Below, one piece after another: positions 12,254-24,211 of a stretch of DNA of 64,000 nt. How positions within the stretch are numbered: the stretch's first letter is position 1; the number at the start of each line of letters is the position of its first letter. The position numbers and the translations under genes were made by a program. Source of the stretch: Moringa oleifera. Taxonomy: Eukaryota; Streptophyta; Magnoliopsida; Brassicales; Moringaceae. The notes under the pieces are model-generated. The model searched no databases, had not been told where the DNA came from, and saw nothing but the letters and a program-made list of their open reading frames with translations. The stretch covers positions 1,371,501 through 1,435,500 of the forward strand of contig JAJFZO010000658.1 in the NCBI GenBank assembly GCA_021397835.1, given 5' to 3'.

Positions 12254-14077
12254 CTAACTTTTACCAAACCATGAACTCACAGCACCCTTAAGCTTATCCG
12301 CCACAGCCTTTCCTGCATTGTCAGTAAAGCCTGAACCAGCACGAGGCTTCTGATCGCCATCTTCATTCCCAGTGCCCAACGTCTTCGCCACCTTCTCTGA
12401 CTCGGTTACATTTCCCACTGGTTTCGTATCCTTGTGACTTTCTTGCTTTTGCAAATGCAAAGTGTCGGCGATTATCTCCGACAGTGCTCTATCTTCATCT
12501 CCAGGCCTCAGTTTCTCTGCTAAATAGTCCTTCACCGAGACTCCTTTGTCCTGTTCTTTATCCCCTGTTTCACGTTCACTACCACTCGTACTGCCATGCA
12601 TTTTGCTCATCACTATACTTCCTGCCCCTGCAACCTTTTGATACACAGGAGTTAACTTCTCGGCGATCGCAGATGTAGCATAGGTGATCTTCTCAGCATA
12701 CCCCCGCTGTTTCGGTGACTTTTCAGCCGCGTTGTCATATGACCGACCAGGGGTCGTCCTGTCAAAGGCTTCAGGCTCAGATCTAGTGTTTTCAGGAAAG
12801 ACGGTCAACGGTCTTGGCGGAGCTAGTTCTGGAGAGAACTGGTCATGGCTTCCCGTCAGGTGGTGGGAGAATGGCTCATCTGTTCTTGTAGGTAACTCCT
12901 GTTCTGCTCCTGGTTTTACTTGCGACTCATGTTTTGATTCATCTTCCATCCCCATTTTACCAAAGGAATGAATGATTGGGTGAATTCCTGCTTCCTCACC
13001 ACTCATGACATGGGTTACTAACAACAATAATGAAACAAGAGTCACTGACACAATTATCTCCTACTCATAAGTTGCTGGGCTTCTAGTCTTTGCATAACTG
13101 CTGGAACACATCCTAGAATTTCTCATAACCACTAGTTTCAGTGCATTTAATATTTCCTAGATCAGATTTCCAACTACAGTTGATCTCAAGAATAAGTAAT
13201 GAAAGAGGTGCGAGGACTTCAAACGATAACCCAGAACACATAAGAGTATAGAATCTGACCTTCGTTGGTGGGATCAGCGACCTTGGACTGATAATTTCGA
13301 GCACCATAAGCATCAGACGTCTTCTCTGGGCCAGTAGGATCCTCTTCCAATCCTCTCGGTCTTTCCAAGTTGACTTTTGGCACCCCTGGATATTGCTCTT
13401 GACCATGAATAAAGGTCCTAGTTGGATCTTTGCCTCTGGTTTGGTGGATTCCAGGAGACAAAGATGCATTAGGATCAGGGCTTGGCCTTGGGCCAAGAGG
13501 ATCCTCGGACATAGCTGTTGAGCGTCCCTGTTTTCCAGGGTGACTTAAACTCTCTGGTTGCGCCTGAAACGCATCCCTTATTGCTGCTGACTCATACACT
13601 GCGAGAAACATGACGACACAAGTATTCAATCAGTTCAATCCTCGGTTTCTGTTAAATTTAATCATGACTGCTCCTTTTCGGGCTTGATGTTAATCACTTA
13701 CTTGGTGCGCCGTGAACTTCAGGGTCTTCAACCATTTCTTCATCATCGTCATCATCTTCCTCATCCAGATCATGATCATCAGGAGGATTATCATGATCGT
13801 GATGGTGATAATGATCATGGCCATGTCCAGTCAGCGTGTTCTTTATCTTCTTCGCCTTTGCTTTCACTTTCTTCAAAACCTTGGCGGTTTTCTTCTCATG
13901 GTGATGCTCCTCTTCCCCTTCCACTGAAAAACAAACAATAAATTCACTTCAGCAACGAAAACAGAGAGCAGAACAACTTTACACTAACCCGAGTTTCTCA
14001 CCTCGGTGGTGCCCAACGACGTCGGGGTCTTGCAATGGCTCCACGTCGTGGCGAGGATGTACCGCTTGGGTTTGCAT
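12254..14077 (-). CDS. LTI65: LTI65/RD29B-like ABA- and cold-induced hydrophilic protein
   Basis: Four coding exons: 14002-14077, 13702-13923, 13260-13598 and 12254-13017, giving 466 aa. The start MQTQAVHPRHDVEPLQDPDVVGHHR is followed by a Lys-rich basic block (KKVKAKAKKIK), a His/Asp/Glu-rich acidic block and EDPEVHGAP, the characteristic N-terminus of LTI65/CAP160 proteins. The C-terminal part has family signatures: YAEKITYATSAIAEK, VKDYLAEKLRPGDEDRALS and AVSSWFGKS. These intrinsically disordered proteins accumulate under ABA, drought, cold and salt. The exon 4 acceptor at 13018-13019 was chosen for its pyrimidine tract; acceptors 30-40 bases further in are possible. The TAG at 12254-12256 looks early, because family-like coding sequence continues beyond it. 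The promoter is shared head-to-head with the SHOC1 locus and carries ABREs. Confidence 0.88.
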
Positions 14078-14182
14078 CACGAAAAACAGTGAATACTCGC
14101 ACGGGAAAGAAACTGTTCGAACAGTGTTATTGGACTTCTTTTAAACAACAAAGACGCAGAGGGGATGACAACTTAATCTGAG

Positions 14183-14190
14183 TTTATAAA
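14183..14190 (-). promoter_or_regulatory. TATA box of LTI65
   Basis: TTTATAAA lies about 105 bases upstream of the LTI65 ATG, between the start and the ABREs. The equivalent site in unit B (38630-38637) reads TTTACAAA. Confidence 0.6.
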
Positions 14191-14247
14191 GGCGGGGATG
14201 GCCCGGTCATCACCAGCTTTGCATGGCGGTGGGGCCGTAGATTCACG

Positions 14248-14311
14248 CCACGTGGGTGTAAATGACACTTCTCCATCATCTGACACGTACATGCCTGCTT
14301 GTGTACGTGGC
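14248..14311 (-). promoter_or_regulatory. ABRE pair in the LTI65 / SHOC1 divergent promoter
   Basis: A palindromic G-box CCACGTGG (14248-14255) and a second ABRE, TACGTGGC (14304-14311), sit 170-235 bases upstream of the LTI65 start. Paired ABREs bound by bZIP ABF/AREB factors are the known basis of ABA induction in RD29B-type promoters. The 770-base interval also serves the divergent SHOC1 locus. Confidence 0.65.
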
Positions 14312-14847
14312 TATAGCCGCGAGTTTTATGTGATGCGGATAATCTTTAACTTGAAGCACGTAGAATAACTTCCCTTGCTTGGTTAGCGTGACGGCGTTGG
14401 GGTGGCTCTTTGGTGTGGAATGGAACACGGATGCTCTCGGTATAGCCAATGGCATGTCACGTCAGCTCGGGATCAGCTGCTTCATGATGCTTGGATGCCG
14501 AGCACTGATCGGATCGGGGCAGCTAATTTTACAACTTTGTTGGCATGAGGAGTTTTTGATTGGATTAAATTACGTATCTAGGCTGATGCTTAGAATTTGG
14601 ATGGGCCTTGTAACCAAGACAAGACAGTGTGGGTCGATGTAGCACCGAAGCTGCAGAAGGAGCGTGCACACGCGCGACAACTTGTACAAATTCAAATTCA
14701 GGCGCCAACTTCAAATTCATTAGCTCTAAGCCAGTTCGTTGCCACTGGATTGTCCCTTGGGTCCTTCCCTCCACACCTCCTCCTCTTCTAGCTGCTCTGG
14801 AGTCTGATCCGAGGGATTGTTCACCCATTTTTCCTGAAGAGAAGAAA

Positions 14848-16730
14848 ATGCGGACTCGATTTCTGAACACGGATTATTTCACTTCTTCCCCAGTGGAAAC
14901 CCTAAGTTTCCTCAGTCTCCCAGTCGCCAACATCGCTGCTTCGCGTCAATTCAGCTTTAACAAAGATGATATTCTTCGTTTGGAATCTGTTCCCGTACTC
15001 CTTCTCGAAATCGAGAGGCTACCTATCGATGCCGCTCTGTGGAAGTTCTCATCTGATGTAATTCCTGGTATAGTTGAGGCTGAATATGAAGATTTTGAGG
15101 TTAATTGGTCTCCTAATGGAAACGGTTTGTTTGAAGAGCAAAGGAGCTTTAGCTCAGGAGGTATTGATAACAGGTTCTCTGAGGTAACAAACTGAGTTTA
15201 TATTTGACATTCCTTTTTGTTTGGGTTGATTTGCTGTTAAATTTTCTCAATCAGGTAATTTCAAAATCATGATGAGTTATTGATTGGATATTAATTTTAT
15301 TCATAGTCTAGAAGCAAGAGGGATTTGAGTTTTGGTTTTGAATTCAGTGCTTCTGTTGATTTGAGTTTTGGTCTAGGGCTTTCATTTATGGAAGTTTTGA
15401 AAAATTAAGGCAGGAAAAGTGAAATTCTCATACTATTGCTGTCCTTCATTCTTTGTCTTTTTTTTTTTAGCTTGTTATTTTTAATTTTTTTAAAAAAAAT
15501 TTGTGGCCAAGATTTAAATGAACTGATTTTCATGATGCCTGTGGCTCCCATCACATGTGTTTGGTTTCTTTGATTTGCAGAAAGAAGCTGAGGTTCTTTA
15601 TAAGGAAAAAGAAGTGGACAGTAAAAGAGCTCTTATATCTGGAAGTATAAGAGGCTCCCATCTCAAGAGGTTCTTTAGAAGGTCCTCAGGTACCAAATGA
15701 AAGACAAAAGCAGGCTATCACCTCGAAAGATAAATTCATGGGCCAAAATCAGGGAAGAGAAATGGCTAGTAAGGACAGCTTCTCCTGGCGGAAATTCAAC
15801 ATCTCCGAGAACCTGCAGGAGGACTTTACAGGTGAAATTGTTGACCTCACAGGTAGTCCCTTATCAGGGGAAGACATTTCTGCCGCTGCTAATTCTATGG
15901 ATTTCTCACTTTTGGGGCTTGAGATGGACGAATATTGTACAAGGAAGTCTAAGATTGCTAGGAGACTGTCCTTTGGTAGAAACCGTCACCCTAATTTTCA
16001 ATCAACTGCTGAAATCAACACTTCTCCAGATATGTTGAGGTCTGTAAAATATCCAAGACAAAATTTCCAAAGAATTAATGATAATCCAGATACACATGGT
16101 AACAATGAAAGTTTGCCTTTATCACACCAGAAAAGCCTCTTACAGGTTTTAAAGCAGAGATCTGGAGGTTCTCAAGTATTATCTTTCAAAGGAGAGATAT
16201 CATATTGTGGTGGAACACCGCTCTCAAACGCCATCCGTTCAGCCATTCCACAACTTTGTTCACCCTGGACAATTGATTTTCTTAACAGAGTCACAGAAAA
16301 AATCAGATTGCGGCAGCAGTATCTTCCTCCTGAAGTCTCTGCCCCTTGTTTTGTGGCTTCAGGAAATGTGTCAAAAGTTACAAAAAGAAAAAGTCCTATA
16401 TTAGAATATTTCAAGTATCAAGGCTGCAGCCCCCTAGTAAAACACTGGAGAGAAAGAAGAAGAAACAATGCATACAATCATCCAACTCCTCGAAGAAAGG
16501 CAGAACTTCAGCCTCCCTTCTTTCATCGTGTACACCAATTGATAAGAAAGCAAGACAGGTGTGTAAAATTGCTCTTTGTTATCATTTAAAATACTTTTAC
16601 GGATGTCATATGCATGTCTCGTATCTCCCTATAGACCCTATCTCTTACAATGGATGGAAATGAAAGGCAAACAAAGCTGGTCTGGAGCGATGTAAGTGCT
16701 CATGGTCTGAGCAAAAGATGTTGGAGTTGA
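14848..16730 (+). pseudogene. SHOC1 pseudogene (internal deletion)
   Basis: Exon 1 (14848-15183) is intact and reads MRTRFLNTDYF. Exon 2 starts at about 15581 but breaks after the codons for LISGS. About 30 bases of unrelated filler follow, then sequence equal to unit B from about 47728, deep in exon 8. The missing piece corresponds to about 40376-47728. The join shifts frame and meets a TGA about ten codons later. The remaining exon 8 is also broken by loss of one C in a C-run near 16430 (five here, six in the intact copy). The last exon, ending TGA at 16728, is still recognisable. Intron 1 lacks about 310 bases found in unit B. A functional crossover protein cannot be made from this copy. 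Confidence 0.92.
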
Positions 16731-17719
16731 TAATTGGAATGGCAATGAGTTATGCAACCTGTATAAAACCAGGATCATTTTATTAAAGGTACAGGTTGCT
16801 TCTCAAACACTATAAATACAACAATATCATTATGTCTCAAGTCTTATCACCCTTGACAGAAAAAAAGTTATATTTCTTTCTTGGTCAGAATTAAGGGTCA
16901 CCAGTCTTATCAAACTTGAACATTTTAGGCAGCTTAACCTGCCATGAATCCAGAATAATTGGTGCCAGCTCGCACTGGTGATGAACTCTGTTTGAAGTAA
17001 GCTTCTGAATTGGCTCCTATTGGTAAGCTTCAACTTCACACGTTCCTCCAATGGATGTTCTAGTTCTCCAAAAATGTTGACCTTTATATGGCCTCAAAGT
17101 GGTTAGGCATTGTATGAAAGGTTATTGGAATAACTTTAGCATGTTTGGATCTTGAACTAACACACTTGATTGGGCATGCAATGCTGGGCATCTTTTCTGC
17201 ATGTTTGTGCATGCATATTTAGGTGTATAATTATGAGCAACCAAATACTGTGTCAAAAGATTTTGTATGATATCTAGCATGAAGTTGCTGCCTAGCAATC
17301 AGATGCAGTGTCAATAGAATTTTTCCTTTTTGATGATTTGATGAGATCATATGTGATTCAGTGCTAAGCAGCTATATATTTCAAGAATGTTTCATGTAAG
17401 TAAAGCCTCTATATAAAGGCATGAATAAGGGGTGGTCACAAATGCTTGGATGAGGTAAAAGTAGCTGTTAAGAATTCAATTTCAATTGAGCAAATTATCT
17501 GGATTTCTTTAGCTCTATTGGTTGAAACCTTCATGATTTTTAGTGTTCCTAATTGCATAGAGAACCAACAGTGCAGAAGGAAAAAATGTTTTATTGATGC
17601 TCATGAAATAGTTTTCTTCATTGGACATGAATTCGCACCTGGATTTGCAGCTTAAAGAAACCAGCTGCTTCTTCCAGAGCCTGATTTTCATATTCCCACA
17701 TCCTACATTATCAGGAATG
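16731..17719. other. Convergent 3' intergenic region, unit A
   Basis: It lies between the 3' ends of the SHOC1 pseudogene and the NT-C2 gene and is nearly identical to 48801-49786. It presumably holds both 3' UTRs. Short open frames on both strands have no domain. Confidence 0.6.
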
Positions 17720-20700
17720 CTAGTTCTTCTTGCCATTTTTCAGGTTTTTTACAGTCATCACAAGTTGTTGTCTTTCACCTTCTACCTCTGCAAATTTGAG
17801 GCTTATTTCTGAATATCTCTCTTGCATTTCTCTCAACTCGCTTTCCATCAATTTATTCCTCTCCTTCAAAATTTTGAGTTCATCAAGCAATTTGGCACTG
17901 CTACCCTCTGTGTTGGTACTGGAAGCGGAGACTTTTAGCTTTTTGTCTGACCTAGCTTCTTCCTTCCTGTGACAGACAAAATTAGAAAGAAATTAAAAAA
18001 CAATTATCAGAAGTAACTTTGTCACCTAAACTATTTAACCTTCTATTTTCTCTTAAAAGGTAGTGTTAGATGCAATGTCAGAGTAAGATGAGCCTAATTG
18101 TACGATCTTACCTTGCAAGTGCCATCATAGGAGGCACCGCAGTTTTTTTCTTGTTCTCCGTACAGACAATGTTCTCTTCCTTCCTCTGTAGCTCACCTTT
18201 TAATTGGATCACCTGTTTTCTGAGTCTTTCTCTCTCCATTTCTTCTTCAATCAAGCTGGTTTTTAATTCATTATTGTAGAGACTGAGATTTTTAATTTCT
18301 GATTTCAAATTCCTGATCATGGTGTCATTTTCATCCTTCAAAGACCTAATAGCATTTAATTGCTCCTGCACGGTTTTTGCTTCCTTCTCTGCTGAATCAA
18401 ATTTTGTCTCCCAATCATCTCGTTCGTTGTTCCGTCTCTGAATCATCTTCTCAGTTTCACCAGTTTCTGCCTTCATATGTTCTATTTGATCTCTTAGCTT
18501 TGCATTTTCTTCTGCCTGTTCAAAGAAGCCAATCCTCTCTTCTGTGAGCTTCTCTATCTCTGTCCTGAGCATTTGTATTTCCGTTAAGAAAGCCTCGTGC
18601 CTTTCTTCCCCACGGTCTCGTGCATATTCAAGTTCATCAGACTTATTCTTCAGTTCCAATGACATTTGCTCTAGGTTTTTTGTCTTCAATCCTACTTGGT
18701 TGGAAAGCTCTTCTAGTTTGACTCTACTCTGATCTTTAATTTGCTCTAGCTCTCTGTGAGTTTCTTGGAGCTTTTCTTCCAGATTTCTTTTTTCCATACG
18801 CAGTTCATTAGCTTCTGTCACTGCTTTCATGGCCAGCTTCTCATTATCATCAAGCTTAGCTGCCATTTCTGCAGAAAGCCTTTTAAATTCTTCCTGAAGC
18901 TGCTCAGCTTTCTCAGAATTTTTCCACCTGGTTTTTCTCAAGGCCTCTTCAGCTCGGATAGCCCTCTGTTCCTGCTCTGTTTTGGCACAAATCATTACAT
19001 CAAGATCATATTTAAAAACTTGTGCCTGCTCTTCCAGTTCCTTCTTCAATCCCTTCACCTGATTTTCAAGCTCATTGATGGCAATTAAAGATTTTGAGGA
19101 TTCTTGTGACTGCTGCTTTATTTTGTCCTCTAATATCTGTACCTGAGATTCAAGTTCTTCTATGATACCCAGATGATCTGAGCATTCATTTTGTATTTCC
19201 GCGAGTTCTTGTTGCTCCAACTTGGAGGAGATATTATGGTGTTCCAGTTTTAAGATCTCATAGTCCTGCCTGAGTTGCTTTAATTGCATCTCTAGCTCTT
19301 CTTTATGTTTCCGATAAAACTCTATTTCCCCGTACAGGTTTGTAATTGTTTGCTTCAACATGTCTATTTCCTCAGCATCATTTGGTTCCTTGGCCACTCC
19401 TTTCTGTGCTAGTTTATGTTCATCTGTTTTCATATTGCTGTTGGAACTTATTCCCTGAACCTCTTCAAAGGTATTGCTTGCTTCTAACTTGCTGGTGAGA
19501 GAAGATATTTGCCTATTTTTCTCCTCCAACATTTCATTAAGGTCTCGCACTGCAAGAATCAGGTTGGAGTTTGAATCTTGTGTCTTCCCCAGTTGCAACC
19601 GCAGATTGGTATTCAAGTCCTTCTCACAATTGAGTTCCTCCATGATTTCTTCTAGCAGAGTCCTTGAGTCCTTGTTGACAGGTTGTAATTGGCTTTCAGT
19701 TTCTGCATCATCAATTCGCTTCTGCAGCTTGAGTTGTTCACATTCAGCATGGAGTGCATCTCTCTCTCCTTTAAGGCAACTAATTTCCTTTGACAGATCC
19801 TCTGTCCGTTTGTTCTCCTTCATAACCTGTTTCCGTAGAGATTGCAGTTCCAGTTCTGAAACTTCTGTCTGCCTTATCAGAATTGCAATCTCACTTCTGA
19901 GTTTCTCAACAGAATCATCTGAATCCTCTTGCCATCCTCTTGGAAAGCTGTCATCTGCGCTGTTTGTTGATGTAATGAAACTTCCATCTGAAGCTGAACC
20001 GGTTGACAAATCTGTGGTTGATCTCTTGTGTCCATGTTTCTTTGTTGTGATGACATCAACTGTTCCCCTTGCAGGCATTGAGTTCTGTCGGTGAGGTCGA
20101 TGCAAGTCAGTTGGGTCCTTGTGGACGGTACTCTTTTTTAGTCCAAGATCTTGCTCTGTATTTGGTTCAAAATCATTGCCCCAGCATGATGCTAAAGTAG
20201 CATCAAAGCTCATAGATTCTCTGAAGCGGACATTTTGTTCATCATACTGAAGTGTGGTCATATTTTGCCGCCCTTCCTGTGATATGAGAAGAAACTTGAT
20301 TATAATCCAGCAGAAAGGGCCTCTATTCATTGGATTTTTATAGTTCCATTATCTAATATAGTTGAACATTTTTATTGCTAAATGAACATGCTTAATGCAG
20401 ATGATATGAGATCTTACTTCAGCAAAATTTTGATTGTTCTCATCTGTGTCATAGTTGCTTTCTTGGTGCCTCAAGCTTCCATCATTTTGAAGTGTAAGAC
20501 CTCCATTTTCTTCATTGTATCTTAGGTACCATTTTAAAACATATGAAAGTCAGTTGCAGATCGAAAGGAAGAAAAGAACACCAAGAAGAAAAGGAAGGTT
20601 TTTGAGTCCATAAATAGGCCAGAGTCTGTGTTCATGATCACCTTTGATGGCTTGCTCCCTGCATATTTTGAATTGTTACCTGTCTCAACAAAATATTTCG

Positions 20701-21554
20701 TACATGAGGAACACAATTTTTTTATATTGAAATGAGGTGAAAGTTAGATAAAACTTGAAATACATATACTGCTTGGAAAGGAGGGACTGATGCAAAAATC
20801 ATTAAATCATGAACTATTTCAATGTGTTTGCGTGTCAGAGAAGTCAAAGAGAGAGAGTACAAACATGCAAAACTGCTCCAGAATTTGCAAACTTGAGGGG
20901 CAGCAAGACAGTGAATGGTTCACTTTCTACTGCAAAATCTGCAAAATCAATGGAAGCTTCTCCAAGGAAACCTGATTTTGATGATCCCTGCAGGATTCCA
21001 TGTCAATTAGAATGGTAAACCAGTGGCAGCTCAGATAAGGAGAACAAAATGGAAGAATGTGAACAGTCATACTGTTGAAACAACAAAATGGTATATCTTC
21101 TCCTTGAATTTTCCTGTTTTTGGTTCCCAAATTAGTTTCACTGATACATAGATTGCATTCTCCCATGAACAGGTTCCGTCCTGAATAGCAGCTTTCTCTA
21201 GTTTAAATGTTGGCTTTCCAACATCCTCTGGCACCAATGATATCATCAAAGCAGATTTTTTCAGCCTTGGCACCTGAATATCAAAATAAGTAACCTGGTA
21301 AAGATCTTCATAGATATCAGATCTTTCGCCATCATGCGTTATTTTCCTGGATCAGTATATCTTAACTGATTACAATTCCATCGATTCGCTTCTCTTCTTA
21401 CCAATTAAGTCGCAACTAAATCCATTACGGATTTGCTAACAAAAGAAAGTGATGATTTGCATTTACTTTGTCAAATTCGTACCTGAGTTGCCTGAAACTG
21501 CAGTTTGAATACAGCTTTGATCTTCTTCTTGTCGCTTCTCCATGACTTAAACAT
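17720..21554 (-). CDS. NT-C2 domain plus long coiled-coil protein (myosin heavy chain-related type)
   Basis: Seven exons: 21483-21554, 21073-21273, 20865-20987, 20642-20679, 20418-20520, 18112-20276 and 17720-17966. All junctions keep frame and give 982 aa. Residues 1-140 form an N-terminal C2 (NT-C2/EEIG1) domain: MFKSWRSDKKKIKAVFKLQF, LIWEPKTGKFKEKIYHFV and SGFLGEASIDFADFA. A Ser-rich linker follows (about 180-320). Residues about 330-900 are almost continuous heptad coiled coil (Leu/Glu/Lys-rich). The end, MTVKNLKNGKKN, is the usual C-terminus of this plant family (relatives of At5g52280 and At1g63300). The C2 part suggests membrane or lipid contact and the rod a tethering role, possibly with organelles or cytoskeleton; precise function is unknown. 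This is the only intact copy: the unit B copy is a 3' fragment. Confidence 0.9.
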
Positions 21555-24180
21555 GTTTCTCTGGCAAGTACTTCTGATTTTTGCTGAGCCTTTGTTACCA
21601 ATCTAACTCACTTCATTGGGATTCCGGCGAATGATAATGCCACAACATTAGAAAATTCTGTGGTCGAAGTTAGTCTCTTTATTGTTAGCAAAACAGGAAA
21701 TTTAATTTTTCTGACAGCTGTGAAGACAACACAGGTGCTCCAGTCTGTTAGGTTAAAGCAAAGTCGCCCTGTCCGGATATGAGAACTGAATGCTGACACA
21801 ACTTCGAATTAGATTAATGGATTACAGCTTTTAAGTCAAGGAGCTGCAATGCAATAATTTAGTTAACCCATGTATTAATTTAATGATATTGCTGAATTAA
21901 AGGGTGGTAGTTTTCTTTTTAATGCAGCAAGGCACGGGGTTCCAACCTCTAATTGTCAGAGATGGACCCCTGCCTCATCCTAAAGAGTACTTTCTTCTGC
22001 TAGTTGGTCATGTTGGTCTGGTCTCCTCTACTCAAGGTGAGAATTTATTCCGTAGATTAAGGCTTAGGGCCCACATTACTGCAAGGAATTTAACTTTTCT
22101 GGAAGAGTTGGACAAGACTTTAATGTTTTCAAATTGTTTTTTATTCACTTTTCTTTTTCAGTTTCTTATTGTTAACTTTTCTAGAAGAGGATTACTAACC
22201 TTGAAAAGTTAACACATAATTCTTTTCACTATAATTAATTCAAAATTTCTGATTAGGGGTGAACTTATTTTTGTAGAAAAAAAGTTACATATACAAAAAT
22301 GAATTTCATAGTCTTTTTTAAATTTCTTATTATTTTTTTATTTTGTTAATTTGGTGAACATTTTGAAATTTTTAACAGATTATTGGAAATACTAATAAAA
22401 AATTTAATTATCTAAACTTCTGGATTTCCTTTAACAAACAAGCCAAAATGAAAATTTAAGCAGCCCTACAAAGTATTTTGTGATTTGGAAAAACAAAGAA
22501 GCAATTTTTCCTGTGAAAATCAAATGAAAGTGTTTTAAGTTTCTTGCAATATCTTTATTACTTTCAAAAATGTGAAACATTAAAATTTTATATTATAGGC
22601 GATAGATTAATGAAATTATGAGAAAAGACAGTTTTTAGAATATAACTTTTCAAAAATAATAAAATAACTATGTACCAAAGTTGTCCTTTAGATTCTAATT
22701 ATTGATCAAACCAAAAATAAAATGCAGTCATTGTAACATTATTACTGCAGTGGCCGGATTGAGTCAACTTAAGGAGTAGGATTGCTGGAATCACTTGGAC
22801 TTTAAAAAATGGCTGGATGTTGCTAAAAGAATTTTCTTGAGAAAATAGTGGTCCAGTGCCTTTAGCTTTCATCAACCATGTCCTGCAGTTGCACAGTCCC
22901 TTAATGTTCCAGCTTGATGGAACACGTAACATGCACTAAACTATTTATTATTAGATGCTTCATTGGTTGTTAGATCCAGGCCAAATTACTCCTTAAAATG
23001 TTTTGGGAACACGTGGGCACATGTGCTTTATCTCCCTTTCTCTCTCCTAACTTGAAAAGCAACCGATTTCATCAGATATATCAGATACTCATTTGTTTCT
23101 ACATGGCCCTAGCATTGGGACAGATTTACGTCATTTGCTGCAATGGTTCTTGGAATTATTGGATATCATAAGGTAGGAAAAATTCTACTATCATTAATCT
23201 ATTTCATAATAGGTAAGAAGATAAGGAAGAAAAAGATTTTCCAGTTGTGATTATTTTCATCATTAGTACCCTTTGGGTTGTTGGTTATTGTATAGTCAGG
23301 TTCTTTGAATATCTCTATCATATCCATTTGGATCCATCTATTTGATGATGTCTAAACCGTCAGTTTAATTAAGAGACAAAAAATTGTGATTTAGTTTTGA
23401 GCAGTCATTTTCTCATGCTTGCACAAACCCTAAAAAAAAAAAAAATTGTTTGGTTTATTGATAAGATAATATACGAAGGTTCCCTTCTGTCTCACTTCCT
23501 TCTTTTGTGGGCTTTCAGTTTCCAAAACTTAGCAGGTTCTTTTTGTGTCACATATTACCCCAACAATAAAACAAAAGAATCGGGCAATTATAATATATTG
23601 ATTATTGAGAGTCTGCTGTTGAACTCTGACAGGCCATTGCATGGAGCATCCTCTGCTAGCCTTATAAGTTAGTACATAATCATGTTATATATATTTTTTT
23701 TGAATTATTCTGTCTTTTTTTCTGTTTTTCTGGGGGTTAGGACGTGGTTACTCTTATAGAATAACTAGTTATTAGTTTCCTTTCATTTTCTTATCTTTAG
23801 TATGGTGGACCAATAGCGCCCTCAGGCTCCCATCCGTCATGAAGGAGACCCGTTGGATGTGAGTTGGTTTAATGCCTCTTAATGCTCTCAGCAGCAGCAG
23901 CTTCGGAGTCCATCCTCTTTCTTCAAGATAGATACCCACCATTCCACCTAACATTGGTATTTTTATCTCATTTTCACTTTCAGCTTTGAATTAGTACCAC
24001 CAAAACTGGAGCTCATGATTTTTAGTTCAAATGCTATCTACATTTGGTTTGTGGTTTCTTTTATAATTTTTATTTTTTGGCAAGGTGCAGCGGTTTGAAA
24101 ACATCTTTCAAAAAGGAGATTTGTTGAGAAGTTCTTGTAGTGTCTGACAATGATAATTTTTGATAAGTTTATCAAGATAG

Positions 24181-24211
<31 letters not shown>

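Noticed and set aside
17446..17655. 69-codon plus-strand frame conserved between units (also 49513-49722)
   Set aside because: It is antisense to the 3' end of the NT-C2 gene. Its conservation is explained by the overall similarity of the duplicated units and it has no domain.
19474..20094. 206-codon plus-strand open frame opposite the NT-C2 gene
   Set aside because: It is a Ser/Leu-rich shadow of the Glu/Lys-rich coiled-coil exon on the other strand.
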